From positions 1-24,747 of the forward strand of contig CAYNFH010000084.1 in assembly GCA_964396385.1 (NCBI GenBank): a stretch of 24,747 nt of DNA, read 5' to 3'. The first letter of the stretch is position 1. Each line of letters starts with the position of its first letter. Positions 14,995 to 22,648 of the stretch are shown one piece after another. A program made the position numbers and the translations under genes. The notes beneath the pieces are model-generated. The model made no database searches and had not been told where the DNA came from. It saw only the letters and a list, made by a program, of their open reading frames with translations. This DNA comes from CAYNFH01 sp964396385 (GTDB taxonomy: Bacteria; Armatimonadota; Chthonomonadetes; Chthonomonadales; CAJBBX01).

Positions 14995-16008
14995 ATGATC
15001 CGACAATCCGTCCTCTTTCCCGAACCGAGGCGCGCCGAGCTCGTCGGGGAGCCCTGCCCGGAGCCAAAGGCCGGCGAGCTGCTGGTAGAGACCACGCGCA
15101 CGCTCATCAGCACGGGAACGGAGAGTATCATCTATACGGCGGATTACGCCCCGGACACGCACTGGGACCGCTGGGCCAAGTTCCCCTTCCGCCCCGGCTA
15201 CTCGCACGTCGGACGCGTGATACAGGTGGGAGAGGGGGTTACCGGCTGGAACATCGGCGACCGGGTCATGACCCGTGCCGGCCACACCAGCCACGCCGCC
15301 GTCTCCGCAAAGAGTGCCGTCCGCGTGCCGGAGGGAGTCTCGGACGAGGACGCCACCTGGACCGGCATTGGCAAGATTACGCAGGTCGGCGTCCGCGCGG
15401 CCGAGCATGCCCTGGGTGACAGCGTGGTGGTGATTGGTCTCGGCCTGCTGGGCCAGCTTGTGGTCCAGTACGTGAGACTCCTGGGCGCCCGGGACATCAT
15501 CGCCATCGACACCGCGCCAAAGCGGCTCCGTATGGCCGAAGCCCACGGGGCGACCCAGACGCTGGAGTTGCCCGCCGCCGAGGCGCGCGAGGCAGTATTC
15601 GCGGCGACCGGTGACCGCGGCGCCGACGTGGTCTACGACGTAACCGGCCACTTCGCCGTCTTCCCCTCCGCCCTTGCACTGGCCCGCCGCTTCGGCACGG
15701 TCGTGGTGCTCGGCGATACCGGCTCGCCCGGCAAACAGACGCTTACACCGGACGTGATTACCCGTGGCCTGCGCATCGTCGGCGCGCACGATACGCACGC
15801 ACCCTTCGAGGAGACCCCGCATACGCTCTGGACGGACCGTCGCGTCAAGGAGCTCTTCCTCACCTACCTGGAGCGCGGCTGGATGCGGGTGGGGGACCTC
15901 ATCACCCACCGCTTTGCCCCACAGCAGGCCCAGGGAGCCTACGACCTGCTCCAGCGCGACCGCGCCAACGTTATGGGCGTAGTGTTCTTATGGGCCGACG
16001 GACGGTGA
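14995..16008 (+). CDS. MDR-family (zinc-type alcohol dehydrogenase-like) oxidoreductase
   Basis: 337 residues. It has the medium-chain dehydrogenase layout: a GroES-like N-terminal domain (LISTGTESIIY, PGYSHVGRVIQVGEGV, IGDRVM) and a Rossmann domain with VVVIGLGLLGQLVVQ, then ARDIIAIDTAPKRLRMAEAH giving an acidic end to the second strand, which favours NAD. The usual first zinc-ligand Cys is replaced by the STGTE motif and the four-Cys structural zinc lobe is absent, so it is probably a zinc-free member. The substrate is unknown; relatives sit in sugar-metabolism clusters. The ATG has no Shine-Dalgarno and directly follows an inverted repeat. It is divergent from the dead gltA fragment. Confidence 0.83.
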   Translation: MIRQSVLFPEPRRAELVGEPCPEPKAGELLVETTRTLISTGTESIIYTADYAPDTHWDRWAKFPFRPGYSHVGRVIQVGEGVTGWNIGDRVMTRAGHTSHAAVSAKSAVRVPEGVSDEDATWTGIGKITQVGVRAAEHALGDSVVVIGLGLLGQLVVQYVRLLGARDIIAIDTAPKRLRMAEAHGATQTLELPAAEAREAVFAATGDRGADVVYDVTGHFAVFPSALALARRFGTVVVLGDTGSPGKQTLTPDVITRGLRIVGAHDTHAPFEETPHTLWTDRRVKELFLTYLERGWMRVGDLITHRFAPQQAQGAYDLLQRDRANVMGVVFLWADGR

Positions 16009-16132
16009 ACGTGCCGCCGTTATCTTCCCGCACGCCCACCACGTTTTGTGGTACGATTAGCCAGATCTAACGGGTGACGGAAGAGCGGTGAGGACCGAAC
16101 TCCGGATTCATCCCTCAAGCCTTGTCTCGTCC

Positions 16133-16708
16133 ATGACCAACCAACAGCAGAGGCCCCAGCAGATCGCGGCGCTGGAGCAGGATATGGCCCGGCGCATGGA
16201 AGCCCACGACTACGAGGGAGCTGTGGAGGTGGGCAAGGAGCTCCTCAAGCTCGCCCCGCGGCACATGCCGGCCTACGACACGCTCGGCTCCGCCTACTTC
16301 CTCCTTGGCGACGCCGAATCGGCCCTCCGCGTAGCCGGCGACCTCGTCCGTATCAGCCCGCACGAGCCGCGCCACGTCCTCCAGCGCGCCCTCCTCTTTG
16401 AGCATACCGGTCGTATAGAGGCGGCGGTCGAGGAGCTCGGCCGCGTCATGGCCATGGCCCCTTCGGCGGAGGAGGCCAACAGCGCCCGCGAGCACCTGGA
16501 GGCGCTCGACAGCTACCAGATCAATCAGATCCTGCTCCTGGCCAGCGACGACCGGACGTTCCGGCTCAAGCTCGAGCGATACACAGAGGGAACCATCCGC
16601 GAGCGAGGCTACTATCTGAGCGAGCGCGGGCTGGAGGCGCTCCGAGACCTCTGCGAAGAAGGCTACCTGAATTCCCTCCCACCGACCGGCCCGGCCAGGT
16701 ACCACTAG
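16133..16708 (+). CDS. TPR protein
   Basis: 191 residues from the ATG. Helical repeats of TPR type begin near residue 15: MEAHDYEGAVEVGKELLKLA, PAYDTLGSAYFLLGDAESAL and RALLFEHTGRIEAAVEELGR make about three units; the C-terminal 60 residues form a separate helical piece (YTEGTIRERGYYLSERGLEA). It is presumably a cytoplasmic protein-interaction module; the partner is unknown. A GTG at 16088 would add 15 residues and has GGAAG just upstream, so the start is open. It lies 124 nt after the dehydrogenase and before folP on the same strand; a shared role cannot be inferred. Confidence 0.75.
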   Translation: MTNQQQRPQQIAALEQDMARRMEAHDYEGAVEVGKELLKLAPRHMPAYDTLGSAYFLLGDAESALRVAGDLVRISPHEPRHVLQRALLFEHTGRIEAAVEELGRVMAMAPSAEEANSAREHLEALDSYQINQILLLASDDRTFRLKLERYTEGTIRERGYYLSERGLEALRDLCEEGYLNSLPPTGPARYH

Positions 16709-16710
16709 CA

Positions 16711-16802
16711 CTCCAGAGTGTTGGAGTAGGGGAGTAGTGGAGTAATGGCTCCGGATTCCGACCCCACCACTCCACGCCTCCATCGCTCCCTCACTCCATC
16801 CC
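16711..16802. repeat. GGAGT-word repeat with inverted CACTCC arm upstream of folP
   Basis: 16711-16748 repeats words such as GGAGTAGGGGAGTAGTGGAG; after CTCCGGATTCCGAC the C-rich complement CCACCACTCCACGCCTCC and more CACTCC words run to 16802. The block starts just after the TPR stop codon, can fold back on itself, contains several GGAG motifs and holds the annotated folP start codon at 16745. Confidence 0.75.
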
Positions 16803-17659
16803 ACGAGTCTTCCATCTCTCACCTGCTAGAGATAGCCCGCCGTGGCGTGCGCACGCTCGTCATGGGCATCCTGAACGTCACCCCCGACTCCTTCTCAGAT
16901 GGCGGCCGGTTCCTGGCCCCCGACGCCGCCCGCCGGCACGCCGAGCAGATGGCCGCGGATGGTGCGGACATCATGGACGTCGGCGGCGAATCGACACGTC
17001 CGGGAGCCGCGCCCCTCACGGAAGAGGAGGAGCTCCGCCGCATCCTGCCGGTGATCGAGGCGCTCACCGCCTCCCTGGCCGTGCCGATCTCGGTCGATAC
17101 CTACAAGTCGGGGGTGGCTCGCAAGGCGGTGGAGGCAGGCGCGGCGATGGTCAACGACATCAGCGGCGGGACCTTCGACCCGGCCATGCTGGCGACGGTT
17201 GCGGAGCTGGGCGTGCCGATCTGCCTCATGCACCTCAAGGGCACGCCCCGGGACATGTCGCAGCACGCGACGTACGCGGACGTGGTGAAGGAGGTGAGAG
17301 ACTGGCTTGCGGCGCGCGCGGACGCCGCGCTCACGGCCGGCATCCCCCGCGAAAACATCCTGCTGGATCCCGGCTTCGGCTTCGCCAAGACGGCGGAGCA
17401 CAACCTGGAGCTGCTCCGCCGTCTTGGCGAACTCACCACGCTGGGCTATCCCATCGTGGCCGGGCTGTCCCGCAAGAGCACCATCGGCCGCGTGCTCGGC
17501 GGCCTGCCGGTGGAGGATCGCGTAGAGGGCACGGCGGCTGCCGTGGCACTCAGTATCGCTTACGGGGCCGCCGTCGTCCGCGTCCACGACGTCAAGCAGA
17601 TGGCCCGCGTCGCCCGTATGACAGACACGGTAGTGCGGGGATGGAGGGGATGGGAGTAG
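16745..17659 (+). CDS. folP: Dihydropteroate synthase
   Basis: FolP joins p-aminobenzoate to 6-hydroxymethyl-7,8-dihydropterin pyrophosphate in folate synthesis in the cytoplasm. All signatures are present: VMGILNVTPDSFSDGG, DGADIMDVGGESTRPGA, SVDTYKSG, MVNDISGG, CLMHLKGTP, LLDPGFGFAKT, GLSRKSTIGR and VRVHDV. The 304-residue frame starts at the ATG inside the GGAGT repeat; the first 25 or so residues (APDSDPTTPRLHRSLTPSHE) are translated repeat and the conserved protein begins only near LEIARRGVRTLVMG. A GGGGAG of the repeat lies 10 nt before this ATG and could serve as its ribosome site. A shorter start, such as the GTG in RGVRT, cannot be excluded. The stop lies in a hairpin shared with the convergent lipoprotein gene. 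Confidence 0.93.
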   Translation: MAPDSDPTTPRLHRSLTPSHESSISHLLEIARRGVRTLVMGILNVTPDSFSDGGRFLAPDAARRHAEQMAADGADIMDVGGESTRPGAAPLTEEEELRRILPVIEALTASLAVPISVDTYKSGVARKAVEAGAAMVNDISGGTFDPAMLATVAELGVPICLMHLKGTPRDMSQHATYADVVKEVRDWLAARADAALTAGIPRENILLDPGFGFAKTAEHNLELLRRLGELTTLGYPIVAGLSRKSTIGRVLGGLPVEDRVEGTAAAVALSIAYGAAVVRVHDVKQMARVARMTDTVVRGWRGWE

Positions 17660-17683
17660 GGGCGGCCACACAGGCGCCCCTAC
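17656..17683. terminator. Bidirectional hairpin holding both convergent stop codons
   Basis: GTAGGGGCG and CGCCCCTAC form a perfect 9-bp stem around a 10-nt loop. The TAG of folP (17657-17659) and the TAG of the minus-strand lipoprotein (17680-17682) sit at mirror positions in the two arms. It probably ends or stabilises both transcripts; no T-run is seen. Confidence 0.6.
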
Positions 17684-18579
17684 GGAGTAAGCGTTACGTT
17701 GAACGTCTGCACCTGGTCCGGACGCGCCAGGGTAACGTCCTGCGACTTGGAAGTGAAGCCCGTGTGATTGAAGTGGAGCGTGTAGGTCCCCGCCGCCACG
17801 TAGAAACCGTACTTGCCGTCCGCCGCCGTGGTCTCCGTCCCCACCGTCTGCCCGCTGGTCTTGCCGATGAGCGTGACGGTCGTTCCGGAGTTGTCCGTCG
17901 CTCCCTGGGCGGTCACCGTACCGTTGATGTTGGTGGGGCCGTTCGGGATGCCGCCTACCGGTGGCGAGATGGGAATGGCCCCCAGGTTGTTGTCCGGCGG
18001 CGACTTGCCCAGAGGCAGATCAAGGACAATGGGCTTGTCCTCGTACCCGGTGGCGCGGATGAGCCCCACCGGATTGGTCGTCCCACCCAGCCCGCTCGGC
18101 AGGTTGCTGAAGCTGAATGCCCCACTCGCCCCCGTGGTCACCGCCTGCCCATTGAGCCGCACCAGCGCGCCGGCCACCGGATGCTGGTTGGTGGAGTCAA
18201 CCACCGTGCCGCTGGCGGTTGCGCTGTAGTCGTTCCCGGAGGTCGTGTCCACCACGTAGATGTCCCCCAGGTTGTTCACGGTGTTGGGCGTGAGCGTGGG
18301 CAGGTTCTGCGTCAGGGTCACGATACCGGTGCCGGAGATGACGATCTGCTTGCTGGCGGACGAGACGCCGCGCAGGACGAAGGTGCCGGCAGTGGCGTCC
18401 GTGGTTACCTGCGCGCCGTTTATGTTGACCGTCGCCCCACCCAGCGGCTGCTGCGTGCTGACCAGCAGCACCCGCCCCTGGATGTCGGCCGGCGGCGCGC
18501 CCCCGCCGCCTCCGCCGCACCCGAACAGCACAGCGAAGGGCAGGACCGCGACGAGGACTAGCAATATGTTTCTTCTCAT
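17680..18579 (-). CDS. Lipoprotein with carboxypeptidase-regulatory-like domains
   Basis: 299 residues. MRRNILLVLVAVLPFAVLFG followed by C and a run of glycines is a lipoprotein signal peptide with lipobox LFGC at residue 21. Three beta-sandwich units of the carboxypeptidase regulatory-like type follow: IQGRVLLVSTQQPLGGATVN, SGTVVDSTNQHPVAGALVRL and INGTVTAQGATDNSGTTVTL, with GKYGFYVAAGTYTLHF near the end. Such domains are structural or sugar/protein-binding surface modules, with no catalysis expected. GGAG lies 5 nt before the ATG. It follows the 1096-aa secreted protein on the same strand with 111 nt between, so the two could share a transcript and a place in the cell envelope (inference). 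Confidence 0.82.
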   Translation of the reverse strand: MRRNILLVLVAVLPFAVLFGCGGGGGGAPPADIQGRVLLVSTQQPLGGATVNINGAQVTTDATAGTFVLRGVSSASKQIVISGTGIVTLTQNLPTLTPNTVNNLGDIYVVDTTSGNDYSATASGTVVDSTNQHPVAGALVRLNGQAVTTGASGAFSFSNLPSGLGGTTNPVGLIRATGYEDKPIVLDLPLGKSPPDNNLGAIPISPPVGGIPNGPTNINGTVTAQGATDNSGTTVTLIGKTSGQTVGTETTAADGKYGFYVAAGTYTLHFNHTGFTSKSQDVTLARPDQVQTFNVTLTP

Positions 18580-18602
18580 GGAAACTCCGTCTATCTGAAT
18601 GA

Positions 18603-18680
18603 CGGAGTGTTGGAGTAATGGAGTATTGGAGTGATGTCCCGGATTCCGGAATCACCCCCGCACCCCCTCGCCCCGTCACC
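18603..18680. repeat. Second GGAGT-word repeat
   Basis: CGGAGTGTTGGAGTAATGGA and further GGAGT words to 18634, then CCGGATTCCGG and a C-rich stretch (CACCCCCGCACCCCCTCGCC). The word, the CCGGATTCCG middle and the C-rich arm occur in the same order as at 16711-16802, so the two loci are copies of one element. It fills the gap between the lipoprotein and the 1096-aa gene. Confidence 0.75.
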
Positions 18681-18690
18681 CCCGCAGCAA

Positions 18691-21600
18691 TTAACGCAGG
18701 ACCAGCACCCGCCCAAAAGCCCGCCCCAGCGCTCCCGCCCGCGGCCGCGCCGGGATCTGCAGCAGGTACGTGCCCGCCGCCACGGAGACGGCCCGGTCAT
18801 CGCGCGCATCCCAAACCGCCTGGTTCGTGCCTGGCGCCGCGGCGCGCCCCGCCACCAGGTGGCGGATGGTCCGCCCGTTGGCGCCCAGGATCGACGCCGA
18901 CACCTCCGCGCTCGCGGAAACGTCGTAGGAGATGGCGATGCTGCTGCCTCCCACTCCTCGACCCTGCGGCCTGGCCATGACGTTCATCACCCTCAGCCCG
19001 TTGGCGCCGCGCTGCTCCGGCACGATCTGGAACGTGCGGCTCGTGGCCCCGCCCGCGCTGAAGATGTAGCCTGAGCTGCTCTGCAGGTACTGCCGCCGCC
19101 CCGTAGCGGGGTCCACCAGCACCAGCCGCGTGGTGCGTGGCACCGTGGACAGGCTGCCCCAGTTCAAGGTGTAGCTGTTGTCCGTCTGCGGTGTGTAGAC
19201 TGTGAGCGCCCAGAGATCCCGCGACCCGGTGCGGTGGATTTCGGAGAAGTACTCGCCCGCGTGCGCGCCCCAGTCCGGGTGGCTGAAGGTCATGGCAGGC
19301 AGCGCCCTGGAGAACACCGGCGGGCTCAGCGCGTCCAGCTTCGAGTCGTATCCGCTGCCGGCGGTGTCGGCTTGGCCGAGGATAGCCGTCGCGCCCCGCC
19401 CGTCCGGACCCCGCAGCGTCAGCGGCAGGGACCAACCGGAAACAGCCTGAAGGGGTGAAGGGGTGAGGGGGTGAGGGGGCGATCCGGCCCCGCGCCCGCT
19501 CGCCTTGATCGACTTCGCGGCGTACGTGGGGTTACGGTAAGTGATCGTCACGCCCTCGGAGACGAGCACCTGGATCCAGTACCCCTGCCACGGCACGAGC
19601 TGATTGTTCGGCGCCGGGATGTACCCGGCGCCAGGCTGGTATGCCCAGACGGTGACGTTGGTGGCGGGCGGCGCGTTCTGCGCCACGATCCAACCGGCGG
19701 CAATGGCCCCCGCCATGTCCTTGGACGTGTTGTCCGCCAGGTACTGGAACTGCACATGGTTGCCGTCCAGAAAGTTCAGCGGCTGGTTGAACGGATTCCC
19801 TATCTGGTTCCAGCCGTGCAGGAGCTGCACGGAGACCTCCGCCTCCTGGTTCACGGTGGTGCCCTTGATCATGAGAGGCGTGTCCGCCGGGAAGTTGGAC
19901 CAGTAACCCTGCCCGGGCGTTAGCGGCGTCATGGAGGGGTAGATGTGGTACTTGTTGTCGCCCGGCAGGTCCTGCCGGTACTGCGCCAGGAGCAGGTTGG
20001 TGTCCGTGAACGCCGGCGTACCGTCCGGCTTTAGAAGCGCCTGCGATGCCTTGGAGTTCAGCGGCCGGATGGGGAAGGAGATCATCTGCGGCCCGGCCGG
20101 AATGGTCTGGCTCACGGTGGTCACCGGATCCGAGGCGTAGAAGACCGTCGCCAGCTCTCCATACAGCGAGCCGTTCGTAGGATCGGGAATGTGGTATCCC
20201 ACGTCCACCTGCCGCGAGACGGATTGGCCCGCCGAGTTGGTGAAGGTCAGCGTGAAGCTCCCCTGTCCGCGCGTCTTCATAAACGCTGTGGGGTTGAACG
20301 CTCCCCCGAACGCGCCCTGCGCCACGGTGTAGTCCGCGGTGACTCCGTTGCTGGCGTCCACGTGCATCTTGCCGGTATCCGCGCCCACCACGGTGCCCCA
20401 GACCCAGCCGGTAGCGCCGGACTGGCCCACCTCCAGGTTCTCCAGGTGCCCCATGTTGCGCGGCGCTACGTACAGCGTAGTCCGGGACAGGTTCACCGTA
20501 AAGTCCATGGTGATCCGCATCATGCCGTTGAGGGAAGGATTGCCCCCGAGCGTGTTCAGGAAGTCCACGGCAAGCGACGGCGAGGAGATCCCGTTCACGA
20601 TACTCACCTGCTCGTTTTGCGCCCCCAGGAAGAGCCGGTTCTGGTACGTGTAGTCCCAGTAGATGGGGTAGCAGGTGCCGCTCAGGTTGGTCTCATTGCT
20701 CACGTTATTGGCGTCGACGGAGGTCGCGTAGTAGACCAGGATCACCGCGATGCCGTAGTCGTCGGAGGTCTGGCTATTGGCATTGCTCGGCCGCAGCGGC
20801 GCCTCCCACGCGTACAGCTTTTCGCCCGCGGTGGCGCTGGTGTCCAGAACGTACTGCCGCTGGTACCACTCGGAAAAGGGCAGCCCCTCCACGTTAGGAG
20901 CTACGCCGGCCATCAGCCCCACCAGGCGCGGCACGCTGAAGGCGACGCTGGCGTCGCCCGCTACGGCGGGATAGTAGGCGGCGTTGAACGCTCTGAAGGC
21001 GCTGGGGTTCTCCATCACCACCTTGAGCCACGCGGAGGTCGCCATCTCCAGCCGGGGCAGGAGCATGCCGGCCAGCGAGTTGGGGTTGATGGCCTGGTTC
21101 TCCTGGGGCCGGGGATAGAAGGTGTCGTTCGCCAGGGCAGACTGGTTGAGCAGGTCGTAGCGGTCCAGGACGTTCCAGACGGGATCCGCGGTATCGACGC
21201 TTCCAGGGCCACCTTCCAGCCCCTCCAGCGCGGGGAGGACGTCCCGCACGGCCACGATGGTCGCGGCGCGCGCCATCCCGCGCTCCCAGGCGTCAAATCC
21301 GATCAGGCCCGGACCGCGGAAAGCCATCGCCATCATCTGGGTGAGGTTGAGCACCCGGGTCTGCCCCGAGTTGTACACCGCGAAGCTGATGGTCTGGTTG
21401 GAGACATTGTAGAGACCGCCGGAGATCGCCGGTAGGTCCGCGAGGACAGGGGATCCGGACGGCGGGTTGTCCGCGTTCAGGATGGTGACAGTTCCGGACC
21501 ACGAGGGGTCGCCATACACCTGCTTGAGCTCCGGATAGACCGTGTTGATGATGTTCTGGAGCTCTTGCTGCTGCGTCGGCGTGAAGCTGTAGGCCTGGCC

Positions 21601-21981
21601 CTGCGGCACGAAGGCGAACGTCAAGTCGTTGGAACGGGTCAGCTTCTGGCGCGGCAGCACGAGCTTTCCGTTCTGCCGCAGCACCACCACCTCCGGGATC
21701 CCAGGCGAGAGTGGCCCCCGATAGTGCGCGCGGCGAAGCTGGTCGAGCTGGCGCTGCACCGTGGGCTCCCAGGCCCGTCGCGTAGTGGCGACACGGTTCG
21801 CAATCGCCTTCGCCTCGGCCTGGCTGTCCCGGACCTGCGGCACGTCCACTACCATCATGTCCAGAGGTCCGTTGGCCACGGTGTTGAAGTGCTGGTTCAC
21901 CACGTTGTGGTACACCTGCGCGCGGACTGTTGCCGCACACGCCAGAAGGAGGCAGCCGCAGAGCAGGGAGAATCTCGTCAT
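18691..21981 (-). CDS. Large secreted protein with FlgD-like C-terminal domain
   Basis: 1096 residues. A signal peptide (MTRFSLLCGCLLLACAATVRAQ) marks export. Residues about 30-480 are of unrecognised type with no HExxH or other protease motif. Beta-rich modules follow, including paired ISFPIRPLN...GQGYW and LLHGWNQIGNPFNQPL...PWQGYWIQV segments, typical of large cell-surface proteins. The C-terminus (AISYDVSASAEVSASILGAN, then VWDARDDRAVSVAAGTYLLQ) is a FlgD-type Ig-like domain, often found at the end of exported proteins as a possible sorting or anchoring module. Residues about 834-844 (SPPHPLTPSPL) are translated repeat DNA. The start is the ATG at 21981, with AGGAG 10 nt upstream. Surface structural protein is the best guess; function unknown. 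Confidence 0.82.
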   Translation of the reverse strand: MTRFSLLCGCLLLACAATVRAQVYHNVVNQHFNTVANGPLDMMVVDVPQVRDSQAEAKAIANRVATTRRAWEPTVQRQLDQLRRAHYRGPLSPGIPEVVVLRQNGKLVLPRQKLTRSNDLTFAFVPQGQAYSFTPTQQQELQNIINTVYPELKQVYGDPSWSGTVTILNADNPPSGSPVLADLPAISGGLYNVSNQTISFAVYNSGQTRVLNLTQMMAMAFRGPGLIGFDAWERGMARAATIVAVRDVLPALEGLEGGPGSVDTADPVWNVLDRYDLLNQSALANDTFYPRPQENQAINPNSLAGMLLPRLEMATSAWLKVVMENPSAFRAFNAAYYPAVAGDASVAFSVPRLVGLMAGVAPNVEGLPFSEWYQRQYVLDTSATAGEKLYAWEAPLRPSNANSQTSDDYGIAVILVYYATSVDANNVSNETNLSGTCYPIYWDYTYQNRLFLGAQNEQVSIVNGISSPSLAVDFLNTLGGNPSLNGMMRITMDFTVNLSRTTLYVAPRNMGHLENLEVGQSGATGWVWGTVVGADTGKMHVDASNGVTADYTVAQGAFGGAFNPTAFMKTRGQGSFTLTFTNSAGQSVSRQVDVGYHIPDPTNGSLYGELATVFYASDPVTTVSQTIPAGPQMISFPIRPLNSKASQALLKPDGTPAFTDTNLLLAQYRQDLPGDNKYHIYPSMTPLTPGQGYWSNFPADTPLMIKGTTVNQEAEVSVQLLHGWNQIGNPFNQPLNFLDGNHVQFQYLADNTSKDMAGAIAAGWIVAQNAPPATNVTVWAYQPGAGYIPAPNNQLVPWQGYWIQVLVSEGVTITYRNPTYAAKSIKASGRGAGSPPHPLTPSPLQAVSGWSLPLTLRGPDGRGATAILGQADTAGSGYDSKLDALSPPVFSRALPAMTFSHPDWGAHAGEYFSEIHRTGSRDLWALTVYTPQTDNSYTLNWGSLSTVPRTTRLVLVDPATGRRQYLQSSSGYIFSAGGATSRTFQIVPEQRGANGLRVMNVMARPQGRGVGGSSIAISYDVSASAEVSASILGANGRTIRHLVAGRAAAPGTNQAVWDARDDRAVSVAAGTYLLQIPARPRAGALGRAFGRVLVLR
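19450..19480. repeat. GGGGTGA-word repeat inside the large secreted protein gene
   Basis: AAGGGGTGAAGGGGTGAGGG and further GGGGTGAG words keep the minus-strand frame open and add a Pro/Ser/His/Leu-rich stretch between two modules of the 1096-aa protein. Confidence 0.75.
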
Positions 21982-22006
21982 CAAAGCATGACTCCTGGAT
22001 GGGGAG

Positions 22007-22099
22007 AGGTTTCAGGTTACAGGGAACAGGTTACAGGATGTGGTTCGAGAAACCGGGGCCCGGTCCCTGTAACCTCTCACCTGTAACCTGTAACCTGCC
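22007..22099. repeat. GGTTACAGG-word inverted repeat
   Basis: The left arm (22007-22037) is AGGTTTCAGGTTACAGGGAA followed by CAGGTTACAGG; the right arm (22065-22097) is made of CCTGTAACCT words in inverted sense. It lies in the 352-nt gap upstream of the 1096-aa gene, which otherwise holds TATATA-like DNA at about 22125, a palindrome at 22208-22226 and no supported gene. Confidence 0.8.
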
Positions 22100-22207
22100 T
22101 TGGGGGGAGGCGCAGGCAGAAGTATGGTCTATATACGCCCTCCATGCGCCGCATTGTTCCACACGCCCGGATCCTCTTTGAAGTCCCGGACGCCCGAATA
22201 TCGTGAG

Positions 22208-22226
22208 CAAGGAGGATTCCTCCTTG
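22208..22226. promoter_or_regulatory. Near-perfect palindrome made of a Shine-Dalgarno core
   Basis: CAAGGAGGATTCCTCCTTG is a 9-bp inverted repeat around a single T, in the gap between the divergent 1096-aa and small Cys/His genes and 108 nt before the latter's ATG. It could be an operator for a dimeric regulator or a hairpin; no ORF starts just after it. Confidence 0.4.
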
Positions 22227-22333
22227 TAGAGAGCTAATGAGAGTAAATAGTCCCTGAGGCCCCTCGATGGGCATGGTTGGGACTGACCGGCACGGATTCT
22301 CTTCTGCTGCTCCGCACAGACAAGGAGAGCGAA

Positions 22334-22546
22334 ATGGCCGAGCACACCTGCGGCGTTGCAGGCTGTTCCGAGGAGGCCCGCTGGATACGAGTCTCAAAGG
22401 CCGACGCGGATCTGCACGAGTTCCTCTGCCCCGAGCACTGGCACCAGCTCCACTCCTGTAGCCTGGTTGCGGCGGCTGCCTACCTGCCCCTTGGCGATCC
22501 CCGCGCTGCCCACGCCCGCCCATCAGAGCAAGGGGACAGGTTTTAG
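22334..22546 (+). CDS. Small Cys/His-rich (zinc-finger-like) protein
   Basis: 70 residues from the ATG at 22334, which has a textbook AAGGAG 7 nt upstream; longer frames with earlier starts were rejected for that reason. CGVAGC and LCPEHWHQLHSC give Cys and His pairs suited to bind one zinc ion (C-x4-C, then C-x2-H). No signal peptide. I do not recognise a named family. The last residues (SEQGDRF) and the TAG stop come from the GGTTACAGG-type repeat at 22535-22572, so the original C-terminus may have been different. It stands alone on the plus strand between two minus-strand genes. Confidence 0.68.
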   Translation: MAEHTCGVAGCSEEARWIRVSKADADLHEFLCPEHWHQLHSCSLVAAAAYLPLGDPRAAHARPSEQGDRF

Positions 22547-22572
22547 GTTCCAGGGAACAGGTTACAGGGGGG
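22535..22572. repeat. Second GGTTACAGG-word repeat
   Basis: GACAGGTTTTAGGTTCCAGG and then GAACAGGTTACAGGGG. It matches the left arm at 22007-22037 and supplies the stop codon of the small Cys/His gene. Confidence 0.7.
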
Positions 22573-22620
22573 CGGTATCGGCTGCAGCCTGATCGTGCGC
22601 GACCAGCCTCTCGGCCTCTT

Positions 22621-22648
22621 CACCTCTCACCTATCACCCATCACCTCG
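22621..22648. repeat. CACCTATCACC-word repeat at the transglutaminase 3' end
   Basis: CACCTCTCACCTATCACCCA and TCACC. On the minus strand it reads GGTGATGGGTGATAGGTGAG and supplies the last residues and the TGA of the transglutaminase-like gene. Confidence 0.65.

Noticed and set aside
14515..15909. 464-codon minus-strand frame spanning the dehydrogenase and the gltA remnant
   Set aside because: Mostly antisense to the dehydrogenase; only its last few codons coincide with the shifted end of citrate synthase.
22120..22205. Minus-strand frame ending DFKEDPGVWNNAAHGGRI
   Set aside because: It looks protein-like, but only about 25 residues are readable, no start or family could be assigned, and chance cannot be ruled out.
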